A stretch of 64,000 bases of DNA from assembly GCA_027923505.1 (NCBI GenBank), contig BROI01000002.1:1736001-1800000 (forward strand). Reading direction: 5' to 3'. Position numbers and translations under genes: made by a program. The notes under the pieces were generated by a model that saw only the letters and a list, made by a program, of their open reading frames with translations, was not told the DNA's origin and did not search any database. Source of the stretch: Mayamaea pseudoterrestris. Taxonomy: Eukaryota; Bacillariophyta; Bacillariophyceae; Sellaphorales; Sellaphoraceae. Shown here in pieces: positions 21,382 to 32,134 of the stretch. Within the stretch, counting starts at the first letter, position 1. The number at the start of each line of letters is the position of its first letter.

Positions 21382-22860
21382 TCAAACAGACGCAGTTGGA
21401 AAGGACAGACTATCATATTCACCTTCGTAATCTTGCTGTTCAAGCGGCTTGGTCTGGTACAGCAAAAGCCCTTCTGGTTGCAGCTGCTGCTGCGCAAACG
21501 TAAGTTGCGCTTGCTGGTTTAATTCTTCATCCGTGAGCTGCTGCTGCTGCTGCTGTTGTTGTTGTTGCTGAAACGACGTCAATGGTTCTGTCGTTGTCAT
21601 TTTCCCATGCAACTGCTGCTGCAACGATGCGCGGGCTTGCTCCGCGTCTCGCAAGGCTTTGGCAAGTGCCGAGTCGGTTGGCCAAGCGATTCCTTGTTGC
21701 TGCTGCTGCTGCTGCTGCATTGGTGTCGTTGGCCATGTTTTAGCTTGTTGCACTAGTTGCTGCTGCTGCTGCTGCTGCTGCTGATACAATACTTCTGTCG
21801 TCGTCGGCAATGGTTGATGGTTCTGCACTAGTTGCTGGTGCAAGTGTTGCATCTGCTTTTGTTCTTGATCAACCTTGAACTGCGCCATGGCCAAATCGGC
21901 TTGCGTTTGCAAAGTATTTGGCGCCAATCGCGTTGGAGTCAATCTTGATGGCAGCTTTGAATTCATTCGTCGCTTCTTGTTCAATGGCTGCGGCTCGTCG
22001 CATGCTGCTGGCGCCGCTGTTGGCTGCTGCTGCTCCAGCCACTTTGACGCGGCGCAAACGCGCTCACGCTCCCGCTGGCCACGTTCCAGTAGCTCGCGCA
22101 CGTTGCAGCAAGCACTTGGCGCCGTGTAGAGTGGCGTCGTTTCTGGTTTCTTGCCGCGGCCCAGCTGCTTAGCGGCGGCAGTTGTGTCGTGATTGTCGTT
22201 TGGAGAGGCTACTGCGGCGCGAGCTGCAGCTGATTCCACTTGCCGCAGCGCTGAATGACCAGTCGCCGCGGGGGATGATCCTGTAGCAGCGGCTGCTCCT
22301 GCTGCACTACCAGTTTCCATGGATACACTAGCACTATCGCTATTTGCGTCTGCTGGCTGCTCCTCCACTGTTACCTGCTTTTCATCATTATTCAGTTGCT
22401 GCAGTTTTGTCGCATGCGAAACATCCAGTCGCTTTCCAATCGGCACGAGGCGCGAGTGCAGCAGCCACAGATACGTGGACGCCAGTTGCAGTCGCCCCAG
22501 TTGCTGCGCCTCCATGGCTGCCTGCAGGAGCGTTTCGCACTCGGCCAAGATGCAGTCGTAGGTATTGGTGGTGGCCAACAGGCCGGAGGGAATACTGGCG
22601 GCGGCAGCCTTGGAGGAGCGGAGTAAATCTGATGTTAGTAAGCTACTGGAGACTTGCGTGACTGTACTCTTGGGAGTTGGCTTGTGAATTCTCTTCTTTT
22701 TCGTTCTTGTTGTAGCTGCTGTTGTTGCGGCAATGGGTGAACTCGACGCATGAGCCGGCAGTGGCGGCGGTAACGGATTTGCTGCACTTGTATAAGCGGC
22801 ATTGGTAGCATTCGCTGATGATCTGTTTGGTTGCTGCATTGAAAGAGGTAAAGAAGACAT
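21382..22860 (-). CDS. PolyQ-rich protein of unknown function
   Basis: About 492 residues if started at MSSLPLSM (ATG at 22860). The frame is open upstream to 23067, but those residues look like translated leader. The N-terminal third is Ala/Ser/Thr-rich with a basic patch (TRTKKKRIHKPTPK). The only well-ordered part is a helical block, YDCILAECETLLQAAMEAQQLGRLQLASTYLWLLHSRL, followed by another helix carrying RELLERGQRERERVCAASKWLEQ. The C-terminal half has six or more glutamine runs encoded mostly by CAG. The composition suggests a transcription or chromatin co-factor, but no domain supports this. It is divergent from the DUF1995 gene, with 291 bp between starts. Confidence 0.65.
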   Translation of the reverse strand: MSSLPLSMQQPNRSSANATNAAYTSAANPLPPPLPAHASSSPIAATTAATTRTKKKRIHKPTPKSTVTQVSSSLLTSDLLRSSKAAAASIPSGLLATTNTYDCILAECETLLQAAMEAQQLGRLQLASTYLWLLHSRLVPIGKRLDVSHATKLQQLNNDEKQVTVEEQPADANSDSASVSMETGSAAGAAAATGSSPAATGHSALRQVESAAARAAVASPNDNHDTTAAAKQLGRGKKPETTPLYTAPSACCNVRELLERGQRERERVCAASKWLEQQQPTAAPAACDEPQPLNKKRRMNSKLPSRLTPTRLAPNTLQTQADLAMAQFKVDQEQKQMQHLHQQLVQNHQPLPTTTEVLYQQQQQQQQQLVQQAKTWPTTPMQQQQQQQQGIAWPTDSALAKALRDAEQARASLQQQLHGKMTTTEPLTSFQQQQQQQQQQQLTDEELNQQAQLTFAQQQLQPEGLLLYQTKPLEQQDYEGEYDSLSFPTASV

Positions 22861-23151
22861 GATGGATTGTAGAATGAGCTTGTAAAGTTTGAACGACGAA
22901 GCGGCGATTTCTCCATGGCCGACGACGCAAACCGCGTTGTCGCGGTCGAGTCGACAGTGTATGTCGTACCGGTGGAAATTACTGTGTACTGTTTGATCCA
23001 CAGTGCCAATAACTTTGAAAATCAAAGGTTTTGGTACTACTATATGAAGCATAGTCTTGGATTTCAAAGTTTTTGGCAGTACATTCTGGAAGATAGTAAA
23101 AAGGCGCCATGCTCGTGATCACTTCGAGCCTCACTTCTTTGACAATCCACC

Positions 23152-24849
23152 ATGGGAAGGATCTTTAACAGCCAAAGCCTTTGGGTGGCAACCCTTTTAC
23201 ACTCGCTACTGGTTATCAATTCCTTCTCACCTTTAACTTTATTGCCTGTACGAAATTCTGGCGCTCGAGCAGTAACGACATCATGTCGAATCAGCCCGCA
23301 AAAACATTCACCCTTGGCAGCATTGACAACCTCTATACACATCCATGCGACAAGGCAGCCTTCTAGACTTCAATTGAGCGCGCAACAAGATGCTTTTTCA
23401 TCTACTTCAACTACTTCAGCATTGAAATTCCAACTAGAAGACTCCCAAGTTGACTTTTGCAGAGGCTACTTGAACAAGCACCATGCCGACTTTTTACTCA
23501 AGATTGTCGAATTCTTTTCGCCACTGGGAGCCGAAATGGCAAACGCCAATGTTTGGAGCGGAAGCAGCTACATTTTGGAGGATGCGAAGATTATAGACTT
23601 GTCGTGTGATCAAATGCACCTGCAGGTGAATATTGTGAGGCGAAACAAGGAGCGAACGACGGAAACGGTGCTGATTGACATGAATGCCGATCCGATTCCT
23701 CAAAAGATGCGATCCATCTCCCAACTACTTCCGCCTGTACCAGACTACGCGAATCAGCTGCCCATTGACGTTTGGACGCGACGCCTGGTCCGCTTTTGCT
23801 GGATGCTTCCGTCGCAGTATGCGCCAGTCACTGGCAAAATCCTGCAACTGGCCCTGCAGCTCGGTGGATCACACTTGCACAAGCTCCGGGAAAACTTGTA
23901 CTTGAATCAGGTTCCACACAATGTGTATGTGAGACAATACTTTTACGACATGGCCAAGGATGCCGTCGTTGAAGCAGTCTTGTCGGTGCGAGCCAAATAT
24001 AAGGCAACTAGTGACAATGCAAACATTGACGCAACGTCAGCAACAAACGTTCCATTCTACTTTTCCTCCAACCGCCTCTTGGTCACGTGTCAGTTTCCCG
24101 AACTCAACACATCCATGGACTCGTACCGGATTGGCACCTTGCTCGAGCTGGTGCGCACCATGGCACTCGCGCTCGCGACGCAGCATGGGTTGCGGGTGCG
24201 CGTCTGCGTGCAGGGCAGCATGGGGGTTGGCATTTTCACGGGAACGCCAAAGTCGCTGAGTGGCGTCCAAATGCTGCTGCAGCGCATGGATTGGCAGAGT
24301 CTACAAGGTGAAACGCATGAAGGTATTGTTGGAACGTTAATCAACTTTGGAGGCGTCGGGCCGGAGCATGTAGTTGATGAATTGGTGGATCCAAAGGATG
24401 GAACTGTGTTGCAGCATGCCGATGACGTTTTTATTCTCTTGTGTCCGCAAAGCATGGTGGGCATTGACTGTAGCATTACGCCGCTATTGGAGCAAATGGT
24501 GAATAAGGCTGGAGATCGACCCGTCATATTAGTGAATCCGGACTTGGTGGACAAGCCATCGTCGGCTGGCCAGCAGAGTGTGCGAGGTCGCCAGGCGCGC
24601 CTTGATTTTGCGTCGTCGTTTGAAACAGCATTTTGCTTTCAAAATGTATACATTTCCGGAACATCATACTTTCCAATCCTTGGCGCAGTGACCAAGCTGC
24701 ACCCGGCGGAGCCTTGGATTGCGCATCAGCGGCGAGACTACTTGGAGAATGATGCTGACGATGACAGCAAAGGAGAAGTGTACGTTCCAGTTTTGGCGAG
24801 CGAGACGAGACCGACGGGAGAAGCAATCCTGGAAGCTTTTGGACGATGA
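23152..24849 (+). CDS. Plastid-targeted DUF1995 protein
   Basis: 565 residues, single exon. The N-terminus has a signal peptide (SLWVATLLHSLLVINSFSP), where the Phe in NSFSP fits the diatom plastid import motif, then a Ser/Thr/Gln-rich transit region up to about residue 90. The C-terminal half matches the DUF1995 pattern: FILLCPQSMVGID, then RPVILVNPDLVDKP, RGRQARLDFASSFETAF (conserved: LR.xFxxxFExxY), and a final PTGEAILEAF. DUF1995 proteins are found in plastids and cyanobacteria; LPA3 of Arabidopsis, in photosystem II assembly, has this domain. A photosynthesis-related role here is inferred only. The start fits the signal peptide, and the ATG sits in ccaccATGgg. Confidence 0.75.
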   Translation: MGRIFNSQSLWVATLLHSLLVINSFSPLTLLPVRNSGARAVTTSCRISPQKHSPLAALTTSIHIHATRQPSRLQLSAQQDAFSSTSTTSALKFQLEDSQVDFCRGYLNKHHADFLLKIVEFFSPLGAEMANANVWSGSSYILEDAKIIDLSCDQMHLQVNIVRRNKERTTETVLIDMNADPIPQKMRSISQLLPPVPDYANQLPIDVWTRRLVRFCWMLPSQYAPVTGKILQLALQLGGSHLHKLRENLYLNQVPHNVYVRQYFYDMAKDAVVEAVLSVRAKYKATSDNANIDATSATNVPFYFSSNRLLVTCQFPELNTSMDSYRIGTLLELVRTMALALATQHGLRVRVCVQGSMGVGIFTGTPKSLSGVQMLLQRMDWQSLQGETHEGIVGTLINFGGVGPEHVVDELVDPKDGTVLQHADDVFILLCPQSMVGIDCSITPLLEQMVNKAGDRPVILVNPDLVDKPSSAGQQSVRGRQARLDFASSFETAFCFQNVYISGTSYFPILGAVTKLHPAEPWIAHQRRDYLENDADDDSKGEVYVPVLASETRPTGEAILEAFGR

Positions 24850-25065
24850 TAGTCTATAAAAAGCTACAGACGTTCAGATGAGAAACGACAAAGTATATAT
24901 AATTGTTTTTCTCTACATGAATAATGCAAGTACATGTTACATTTGGGGCTGAATTTGTCCATGTGCCCAAACACTCTCTATCATATGCATCTCCCGCGCC
25001 AATTTCCATCAAAGTCGGCAGGCCACCATTCTTCATTTCCCTTGCTTTCGCTCTCAGTGCGCAGA

Positions 25066-25869
25066 CTACTCGGCACGCGCAGCAGTGGGCGAGGTAAATA
25101 CCGAGTAGACACTCTCCAAGCCATCGTAGTCTCCCGTTCCACCATCGCGTCCGCCTCCACCACCACGCCCGAGCAAGAAGCGTTGATAGGCGAGCCAATC
25201 CTCCAGCTTGCTCCAGGAGCGGCGAATCGACTTGATCAAGCGACGAATGGCGGGAGTTTTGGCACTTTCGGCGGTGGGAGCAGCCGATTCTGGAGTGGTT
25301 TCACCAGCAGCATTCGAGCCAATGCCCACGGCCGACTCTGGTAACGTGGCGGGAGTCTCATTAGTTGCATTCTTGCCCGCCGAATTGTGATGTTTCTTCC
25401 AAAACATCAACTTGCCGCGGAGCTTGGCCTTGTTTGCATCGCCTTGATTGGTCATGTTTGACCACTTGTCCTCCGACAAGGCGTATCCAGAGGACCGAGC
25501 CGCCTGCTCGGCCGAGATTGGTTTAGCAGCGCGGCGGGACACTGGTTTGGTCACTTTGGGCGCGGAGGTTGTCATTTCCTCCGTCGAAAAGAGTGCCTCC
25601 GGATTGTCGTCGCTGTCAAACGTCATGGACACTTCGGGATCGTAGATTGTTGCTCGAGGCGCCAAGAGGTTCATAAAGCTTTCGTTCAATCCGTTGCCCA
25701 ACAGTCCCGAGCCACGACGAGGCGATGATTCCTTCTTGATATCGTCTGGATGGTCCGGCACCTTGAATGTTTTTTCGCCAGCAAGCGACGGACGACGAGC
25801 GTATGACGGTGACTGATCGACGAGCGACGGAGCACGGAGGAGGCTTGGAATGGACGGGCGACGAAGCAT
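25066..25869 (-). CDS. Disordered Ser/Ala-rich protein, unknown function
   Basis: 267 residues if started at MLRRPSIPSLLRAPSL (ATG at 25869); the frame extends upstream to 25953 without useful content. The N-terminus repeats RRPS-type sites (RRPSIPS, ARRPSLAG, RRGSG), good basophilic kinase consensus. The middle is acidic/Ala-rich. The C-terminus has one likely helix (IRRLIKSIRRSWSKLEDWLAYQRFLLG), then a glycine run and DGLESVYSVF. No signal peptide or membrane helix. It resembles the small protein at 34.8-35.4 kb in style (a short basic-aromatic helix with Trp near a Gly-rich tail), which may be convergence. The gene converges on DUF1995, with 216 bp between stops. Confidence 0.6.
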   Translation of the reverse strand: MLRRPSIPSLLRAPSLVDQSPSYARRPSLAGEKTFKVPDHPDDIKKESSPRRGSGLLGNGLNESFMNLLAPRATIYDPEVSMTFDSDDNPEALFSTEEMTTSAPKVTKPVSRRAAKPISAEQAARSSGYALSEDKWSNMTNQGDANKAKLRGKLMFWKKHHNSAGKNATNETPATLPESAVGIGSNAAGETTPESAAPTAESAKTPAIRRLIKSIRRSWSKLEDWLAYQRFLLGRGGGGGRDGGTGDYDGLESVYSVFTSPTAARAE

Positions 25870-26349
25870 GATGCGAGTAATCGATGATATTGGTCGAAAT
25901 TGTGAAGAGTTGGAGAAAAATGTGAGACGAAAATGGGAATGAAAGGGTTGCAATCTTGCTTGTGCCCGAGAAACTGTGATTCGAAAGGAACCAGAGTCAT
26001 CGCGATGAAACTGTCATTGATGTCAGCGTCCCTCCGGTATTCATGCTACCGCAAGTGCATGAGACTAAAAATCCATTACGCCGGCAAATAGGCGCAAACT
26101 GCTACATAATGTATCATATACAAGTTTACTGGCATTTGAAGAACATATATGCGCGCCTTATAGGTTAAAAATCAGAGTTGCGTCGATGTACAAAAGGGCG
26201 CGGGACAGAAACATAAGCCTACGTCCATGAGGCTCTCATTCGTTCGGATCCAGCCACGTCCATTTAATGTGATATACATTGATGCACTTTACTACATAGG
26301 TGATCATAACAGATGAGACGCTCTATGTCATTGACATTGGCACAAGCAG
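25870..26349. other. Intergenic gap with nothing recognised
   Basis: 480 bp upstream of the disordered protein. It is AT-rich around 26100-26160 and contains the promoter of the minus-strand gene. I found no gene remnant, repeat or RNA gene by reading. Confidence 0.4.
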
Positions 26350-26973
26350 TCACTTGTAATCCTCAAAACAAGAACACGGCGCGCGTTGGTAAAAGAAGCG
26401 GCAAATGTTTCGCAGACAGGTCAAGTCGCTCAATGCCAGGTCCGTCGTTTGACACGCCTTGTTTAAGCTCGCAGTCGAGTAGGCTTCCTCAATGTGCAAC
26501 ACCACCATGGCCAAGTTCAACAGCTGCGACGGTGTCGCCTTGCTGGAAACGACAACACTGTCTCGTGGTTTCACCATGTTGAGAACGAACGATACAAGCA
26601 AGCCGTGCAGAGTACTATCCATGAGTTTCCAGCTGCGAGACGCTTCCTCCATCATTTGCATCTCGAGAAGAGGATCAGTCACATCCAGTCGGCTGGTTCG
26701 AATGATGCGTTTCAAGAGGCACTTGTATCGATTGGCTGCATCATTTGCGTCATTTCTAGTGTAGCCATGGTCGCAATTAGAGTCCATTGGCATGATTGTA
26801 GGAGTGTTTAAGCTGGTTATGACGAGGAAAGAAGAGCAAGTCATGCGATAATGGAGTGATAGTGCACTCGTCGCTCGCATGTTTCGAAAAACCGGAAGAC
26901 AAACCAGTGTGCTTGGAAGCGCGCGCTGGCACAGCTGTGACACGCTCATGAGCAAATAAAGTCGCACCACCAC
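26350..26973 (-). CDS. Possible small gene, unknown function
   Basis: A 207-codon minus-strand frame with several in-frame ATGs. The product has a plausible helical middle (PLLEMQMMEEASRSWKLMD, LLNLAMVVLHIEEAYS) and three Cys near the end, but no motif I can place. It lies beside the decayed Ty1/copia relic and does not resemble it. It could be a real gene, a worn gene fragment or chance. The evidence is frame length and a protein-like composition only. Confidence 0.3.
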   Translation of the reverse strand: MVVRLYLLMSVSQLCQRALPSTLVCLPVFRNMRATSALSLHYRMTCSSFLVITSLNTPTIMPMDSNCDHGYTRNDANDAANRYKCLLKRIIRTSRLDVTDPLLEMQMMEEASRSWKLMDSTLHGLLVSFVLNMVKPRDSVVVSSKATPSQLLNLAMVVLHIEEAYSTASLNKACQTTDLALSDLTCLRNICRFFYQRAPCSCFEDYK

Positions 26974-27164
26974 TCTTTCAAATCAAGCGGCGCGCCACGA
27001 CTTGCGATCCATTTTCGTGCCTTCCGACCAGGATCGTTTCGTCCAACAGACTTTCTATAAGGAGCAATGAGATAGATGTATAGCATAGATTTAAGAGATA
27101 TCTTTGTGTTAAAGAGCAATCAGTGGAAGTTTGCAGTGGGAGCTACAGGCTGAGGGCTGCGCCA

Positions 27165-30100
27165 ACCGCCAATCATCCATCACTCATCGCCATGCCGCAT
27201 CTCATTGTCTTGGGCCGGTCGCGCTCGCTGATTCAGATACAGACACTGCATCACACCGTCACAAAATTGCTTCGCTTCGCTCAACATGACAGGATTTTCC
27301 GATATCTGAAACAAGTGACTGGCTGCCGGAGTAGCTGCCGTTCCATCCATGTCGTCTGGCGCATGATGCAGGATGTTCTTCACATAGTCAACCATGTTGA
27401 TTGCTACTTCAGGCTTAGTATAGTCCAATACCATGCTGAGGTAGTCGCACTTTTCCGCGTGACTTATTCATTGAGTCTCCTTACAACTCTCATCCATCTG
27501 CGCGATGAACTCATCCACTACGCCTCACGTCGACGTGCGAAATCTCTAAATCGTCCACGTGCCATCCCACATTTGCTTCCCATTGACAATCTTGCTGCAC
27601 ACACACGGATCGCAATGGGTTCTTCTCGAAGCCCCACTCGCCAATTTTGCGGACAACTCTCCCAGAATAGTCGCGCTGCTCGAAGCGTACCATAAAGCGC
27701 CAAGTGAGTAATTCAACATACACTTTCGCCATTCTCCATTGTGACGCAAGGCTCGTACATCCTCGCGATCAATTTCCCAACAGTAGCTCCACCATCTTCC
27801 CAGTGAAACGAACCACCAACTCTCATCCATTTCGCCTGCATGAAAGCACCCGGTACATCAACCACAGCAACCTCGCGCCCTTCCATAGCGTCAATGATAG
27901 CTGTCAGAAAGATGGCCTCTGTCGCTATCTGTCGGAGATGCCGCGTCTTCTCCTTTGCAGTGCGCTCGTTGCTTGCGTCCATGCGCATCCGCGTCCCTTC
28001 ACAGTCCCGCATCTCTTGCGCTTGAGAAACATCAAAACGCCGAGAGCGGTCCTGAGCTGCGGGAGTCAGAGAGCGCATTGGGGACCGCCTTCATGACGCC
28101 TGTCGCAGACTGCTGCATCTCCCTGCGCACCGCCTCCACTCCAGCATCGCCAAAAGTCTTTAAACCTCCTTGTCGCACATTCATTCGTGCCGGGACGAGT
28201 GGCTCCGACACTTCCTCTGCAGCGTCGAGCGTAACAAATGAGCGAACGAGCAGGTTTGCGCGCACGTGCGCCATACCGACCGTGCGTGCGGCCATAGCGC
28301 GCATCGAAATCCTCTCGCCCGCAGCAGCCGGCACCCCACTTTCGCACCGGGCACTCCTTCAATTTCGCCATCATCCACGGCTGGCTCGTCGTTCGCCGTC
28401 AATGGCCCTCACCATCCTCGTCGTTCGGCACCCCTCCGATTGCGCCGTCAGCACCATCGTCGTCGTCGTCGTCGTCATCGGTCGCATTTCACTCTTCGCT
28501 TCCGCCGGCAGAGTCGTCGTCACCGCGAGAAGCGTCGTCATCATAATCAGTCATCATCATCATCCTCGGCGTCATCTTCGTGCCACATGACTGGCCCAGC
28601 AGCCCCGCAGTGGCGGTCCATGAACACGATGCCCTCGGATTGGCTCTTTCTGTTGACGAGCGAGACGATGCCGCGCTCAATGACATCAGGCATGGGCAAA
28701 GGCGTAGCGTGCCCATCGATCCAGAACTGCCCGAAGACAAACTGAGGAAATAAAACCCACCCGTGCATACCAGCGGGCGAGAGCCAGCGGCACCGATCGT
28801 GCGCGCCTGCATGTCATTGAGCAGTGCACTCATGCGCTGGCACAGACCCCGACCAAATTCATACTTGCAAGCGATTAAAGTCAACCGTCTGACCAGCACA
28901 ATAGTGGACTGAGATCCTTCGAAATGCCACGCTCGTTCGGAAACGCATTCAACCAAAACACGGCAGACTTCGTCAATTCGATAACCGGGCGTGCCGGCAC
29001 GGCTTAAATGGCAACGTGTGTAGCGTCGCGCGCACCCGTTCTTTCACGACACGGAAAAACGTTCACCTTCGCCAACGTGTTCATCCTCAGATGTCGCAGA
29101 GCGCCACCTGAGATCAGCCAACGCGCCAGCACTGGAGCGAACTCCCCCATCCATCAGAGCCGCGACGACACGGAAACCCACCGCGTGCGTAAATCTTCAA
29201 CACAGACTCGATTGCCTTCAACACAACCGGAAGCGTACGGTTTTGAATCACCTCAACCGTAGCAAAACGAATGCTGCGGGAGAACGTCACCAACATAGGG
29301 ACTTTGTTGATATACATGATGTCAGCACAAAGAGTAACGTCTCGATAGCGACTACGATAGCCGGTGGAAGCTGCTCAACAATCGCAGGACTTCACCAGAC
29401 GCGACGCGCGACGCGTCGTCTTTCCTTTTAACAGAGCCAACATCTGGTCCAAAGATGTGCTCAGCAGCCAGGATGTCGGCCTTCGTCACAGGACAGTTCG
29501 GCAACTGATTGCTAGTAACGATGCGAGGTAACCTCGGGGCTTGGCCGTCCAATTTGATTTGCAGTTCCCAGCTCTAACAGCGCGCAAATAGTCATCATTG
29601 GTGTAGTTAGTACGGTTACGGTCTACCGTAGTCGACCGCCACCCATCCTTGACATCGCTGCGCTTGCCCTTCGAAAAGCTCTCGCAAACATACAGCCCAG
29701 AGTCAGTCTCGACAAACTCGCTGCTTACCATCCGGCTTCTCCACAACGAACATTGACGATCCACGCCGGGCATGAGATACTCCACGGAAACTTTTTGCGA
29801 CTTGCGCCAAACTCAAAATGTTCGCCAGTCCCTGCGGATACCACCACACCGGACCATAGCCCCCAGGTCGCCCATCATGTTCGTCCCTACTGTACCAGCG
29901 TTGCACTGATCACCATCCACGTTGGCACCGGGCGAATGTTCGTCAGCACCTTGGCGTTGCAGAACAGATCCACTGTCGACTGATTGTCCAAGAGCACAGC
30001 CTTCTTCGAGATGTTCACCTTCGGCGGCTGCGCGAACATGTATCCGAACCTCATCGTCGTCATCGCTTTCTTTCCTCGCTACCCAGCGCGAAGTGCTGCG

Positions 30101-31327
30101 CCCCACTAGCCCTGCAGCCGGCGCACTCTCCGTAGACTCCGTTCTCGTAGGACAGTCTCCGCTGCACATGACCAACCTGTTGACAGGTCCAGCATCTGGG
30201 AGGGTCACGCGCTACCAGTCGTGTGAAAACGCCACGCCCTCGTTCGTTGGCAACGTGGCTTCTCCACCGCATGCTCACGACGCTGCATGAGTTGTATGCA
30301 TCGGGATCGTCAACGGAAGTTGTCGTGCCCGTCGAGGTAGCAGTTGCGCAAGTGCGCAATACCCAGCGTATTCGCCCGTTGCGCCACGCACGAAAAGCAT
30401 CGCAAGCTCGAGCTCTCCGGCGGCCTTGATATCCTCCTTGTTCGCCTTGTTACCGATTGTCATCCTTGGCAATGTTCAACGCCACAATCTCGTTGTGCAT
30501 CGTGACGCCAACCGCCTTCGCCACGTCTGCCAGCGTGACCATGCTTTCGTAATATTTCTGCAGGCTTTCGCGCGCCTTGAGTACGTCCGAACAACTCAGC
30601 TTGAATGTCCACGACTTGATCCACAAGTTTGCAGCGCCCTTCGTACGTATGCGAGATCTCCTTGATAATCGCCAGCAACTTAATTCCGTCCGTGTCCTCC
30701 CGGCGTCTCGAACTTGGCGTGCGACTTGACACGATCCTTCATACGCTCCGTGCATTGTCCATGCAACACGGCGTAGAAACCAGCGAGAATCGGAGTATAC
30801 ACGCACGCGCTCGACATGCTCTTTCTTGTCGGCCTTGTATTCCTCGAGCATTATGGACCAGTCCGAGTCCGTCGTGTCGGCATCCTTCGTTGGACGTGCA
30901 GGCTCGTCAGGAATCTCCAGTTCCACGTTGCGCAGGCCCTTGAGCACCTCCCGGTATATTTTCAGGAGCGCCCGACGAAAGTGATGATCTCGTTCGTCGT
31001 ACGGATGAATCCATCGGGATCGCGCGAACCGTTATAGTCGTAGATGAATCCAGCGAGCGTCGGCTCGCTTCCTTGGAAATTTCCACTCGGCGCACGACTC
31101 GGTCCGTTGAGTTCTCGTTTGGAGAAAATGTTGGATCTAGAATATATCTTGCGCGCCCTTGAAGCGACACTAATGATTAAGCAGAACAGAGTCAATAAAA
31201 CCACTTTACTTATTTTCTCCAAGAAGTGATCGTCCTCGATCCACTCCTTCGGTTGCCGCTTACCGCGCTTACTTAAATGTGACCGTCTTCGTGACGTCAC
31301 CGCTGCCGCTTCGGTTTGGGTTCTCAT
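27165..31327 (-). mobile_element. Fossil Ty1/copia (CoDi-like) retrotransposon, no LTRs
   Basis: Relic on the minus strand in the order gag, zinc knuckle, integrase, reverse transcriptase, which is the Ty1/copia order. Short islands remain recognisable: gag near 30.5-31.3 kb, a CWTCQQVGH knuckle near 30.2 kb, integrase-region text such as NCPVTKADILAAEHIFGPDV near 29.4 kb and another island near 29.2 kb, and reverse transcriptase with VDVPGAFMQAK near 27.9 kb and GWHVDDLEISHVD near 27.5 kb. The RT end (PAASHLF, LYLNQRARP) lies near 27.2-27.4 kb. Neither RNase H nor LTRs were found. The copy is broken many times over (well above ten), so it is old. Ends are approximate. It directly abuts the HAD-like gene. 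Confidence 0.8.
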
Positions 31328-31361
31328 CCATGCTCAACACAAGCTGGCGCAAACCAAAGGC

Positions 31362-32045
31362 TTCTTTTCGCACTTGCCGTGGATGTCGGACGGCAAGCAA
31401 CTATGGAAGACGTTGCTGCAAACAATTCAGAAACCAGTTGAAAAGGAAGAGACGAAAGCATCATCATTTCAATCGACCATGCAGCTTCGCATTCTGACTG
31501 GTTGTCCCATGTTCCACGCCGCCGCGCACGACAAGTACCAATGGTGCACGCGCGAGCTTGGCTTCGCCACCCTGCACATACCAAAAACTGGCCCCAAGCA
31601 TCAGCAGCGCGACCCTTTGAAACAATGTCTCAACAAGATTCAAATTGTCACCTGTCGATCCAAGGAGAAGCATCTGCAGAGTGGAAGGAATTGGTGCGTT
31701 TATTGTAATTCGAATGAGTGTAATATTGCTCTTGGTATCTTCGCTCGATACGCATCCTTAAATCATTACTCATACTTTTTCTCTCTGCTCAGTATATTGA
31801 TTGACGACCGACTCGATCTCCAAGCTGCATGGGAGCAAAAAGGCGGCATTTTCATACATCATACCAGCACGGCAACGACCCTGCAGCAGTTGCAAGACAA
31901 GGGAATCTTGACGGCGGAAACGCTTGCCAAGATGAATGAGAATAAAAATGGAGACGAAAATGCCAGACCAAGTGCAACGGAGCAAAAGCCTGTCGTCATG
32001 TATCCAGAGGACGAAGAACCTGGAACGGACGACGAAGAATACTAG
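31362..32045 (+). CDS. HAD-like phosphatase, C-terminal part (5' truncated)
   Basis: Exons 31362-31693 and 31793-32045, with a 99-nt GT-AG intron (GTGCGT donor, CTCAG acceptor) whose frame is also open. Recognisable text starts FFSHLPWMSDGKQLWKTLL, then LRILTGCP, KYQWCTRELG, QIVTCRSKEKH and, across the intron, CILIDDRLDLQAAW..GGIFIHHTSTATTLQQL. The ILIDDR..L..W...GG.FIHH pattern is that of the C-terminal acidic motif of HAD-superfamily hydrolases of the 5'-nucleotidase type. The N-terminal part with the nucleophile Asp (DxD) is missing, and the copia relic lies exactly where it should be. The only ATG choices are internal (31383 is the first good one). A non-functional remnant is likely unless an upstream exon is spliced across the relic. 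The tail is acidic (EDEEPGTDDEEY). Confidence 0.55.
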   Translation, partial: FFSHLPWMSDGKQLWKTLLQTIQKPVEKEETKASSFQSTMQLRILTGCPMFHAAAHDKYQWCTRELGFATLHIPKTGPKHQQRDPLKQCLNKIQIVTCRSKEKHLQSGRNWCVYCNSNECNIALGIFARYASLNHYSYFFSLLSILIDDRLDLQAAWEQKGGIFIHHTSTATTLQQLQDKGILTAETLAKMNENKNGDENARPSATEQKPVVMYPEDEEPGTDDEEY

Positions 32046-32134
32046 CTGTAGATGATAGTACCTTGTACCGGTACTTTGTACATAATACAGACGAATAGAA
32101 CGCAACAATTGATAAATAAATGCAAATAGCTTGT

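Noticed and set aside
26313-26582. Plus-strand frame before the copia relic, checked as a source of the missing HAD N-terminus
   Set aside because: No DxD motif or HAD-like text is present; it is antisense to the 26350-26973 frame.
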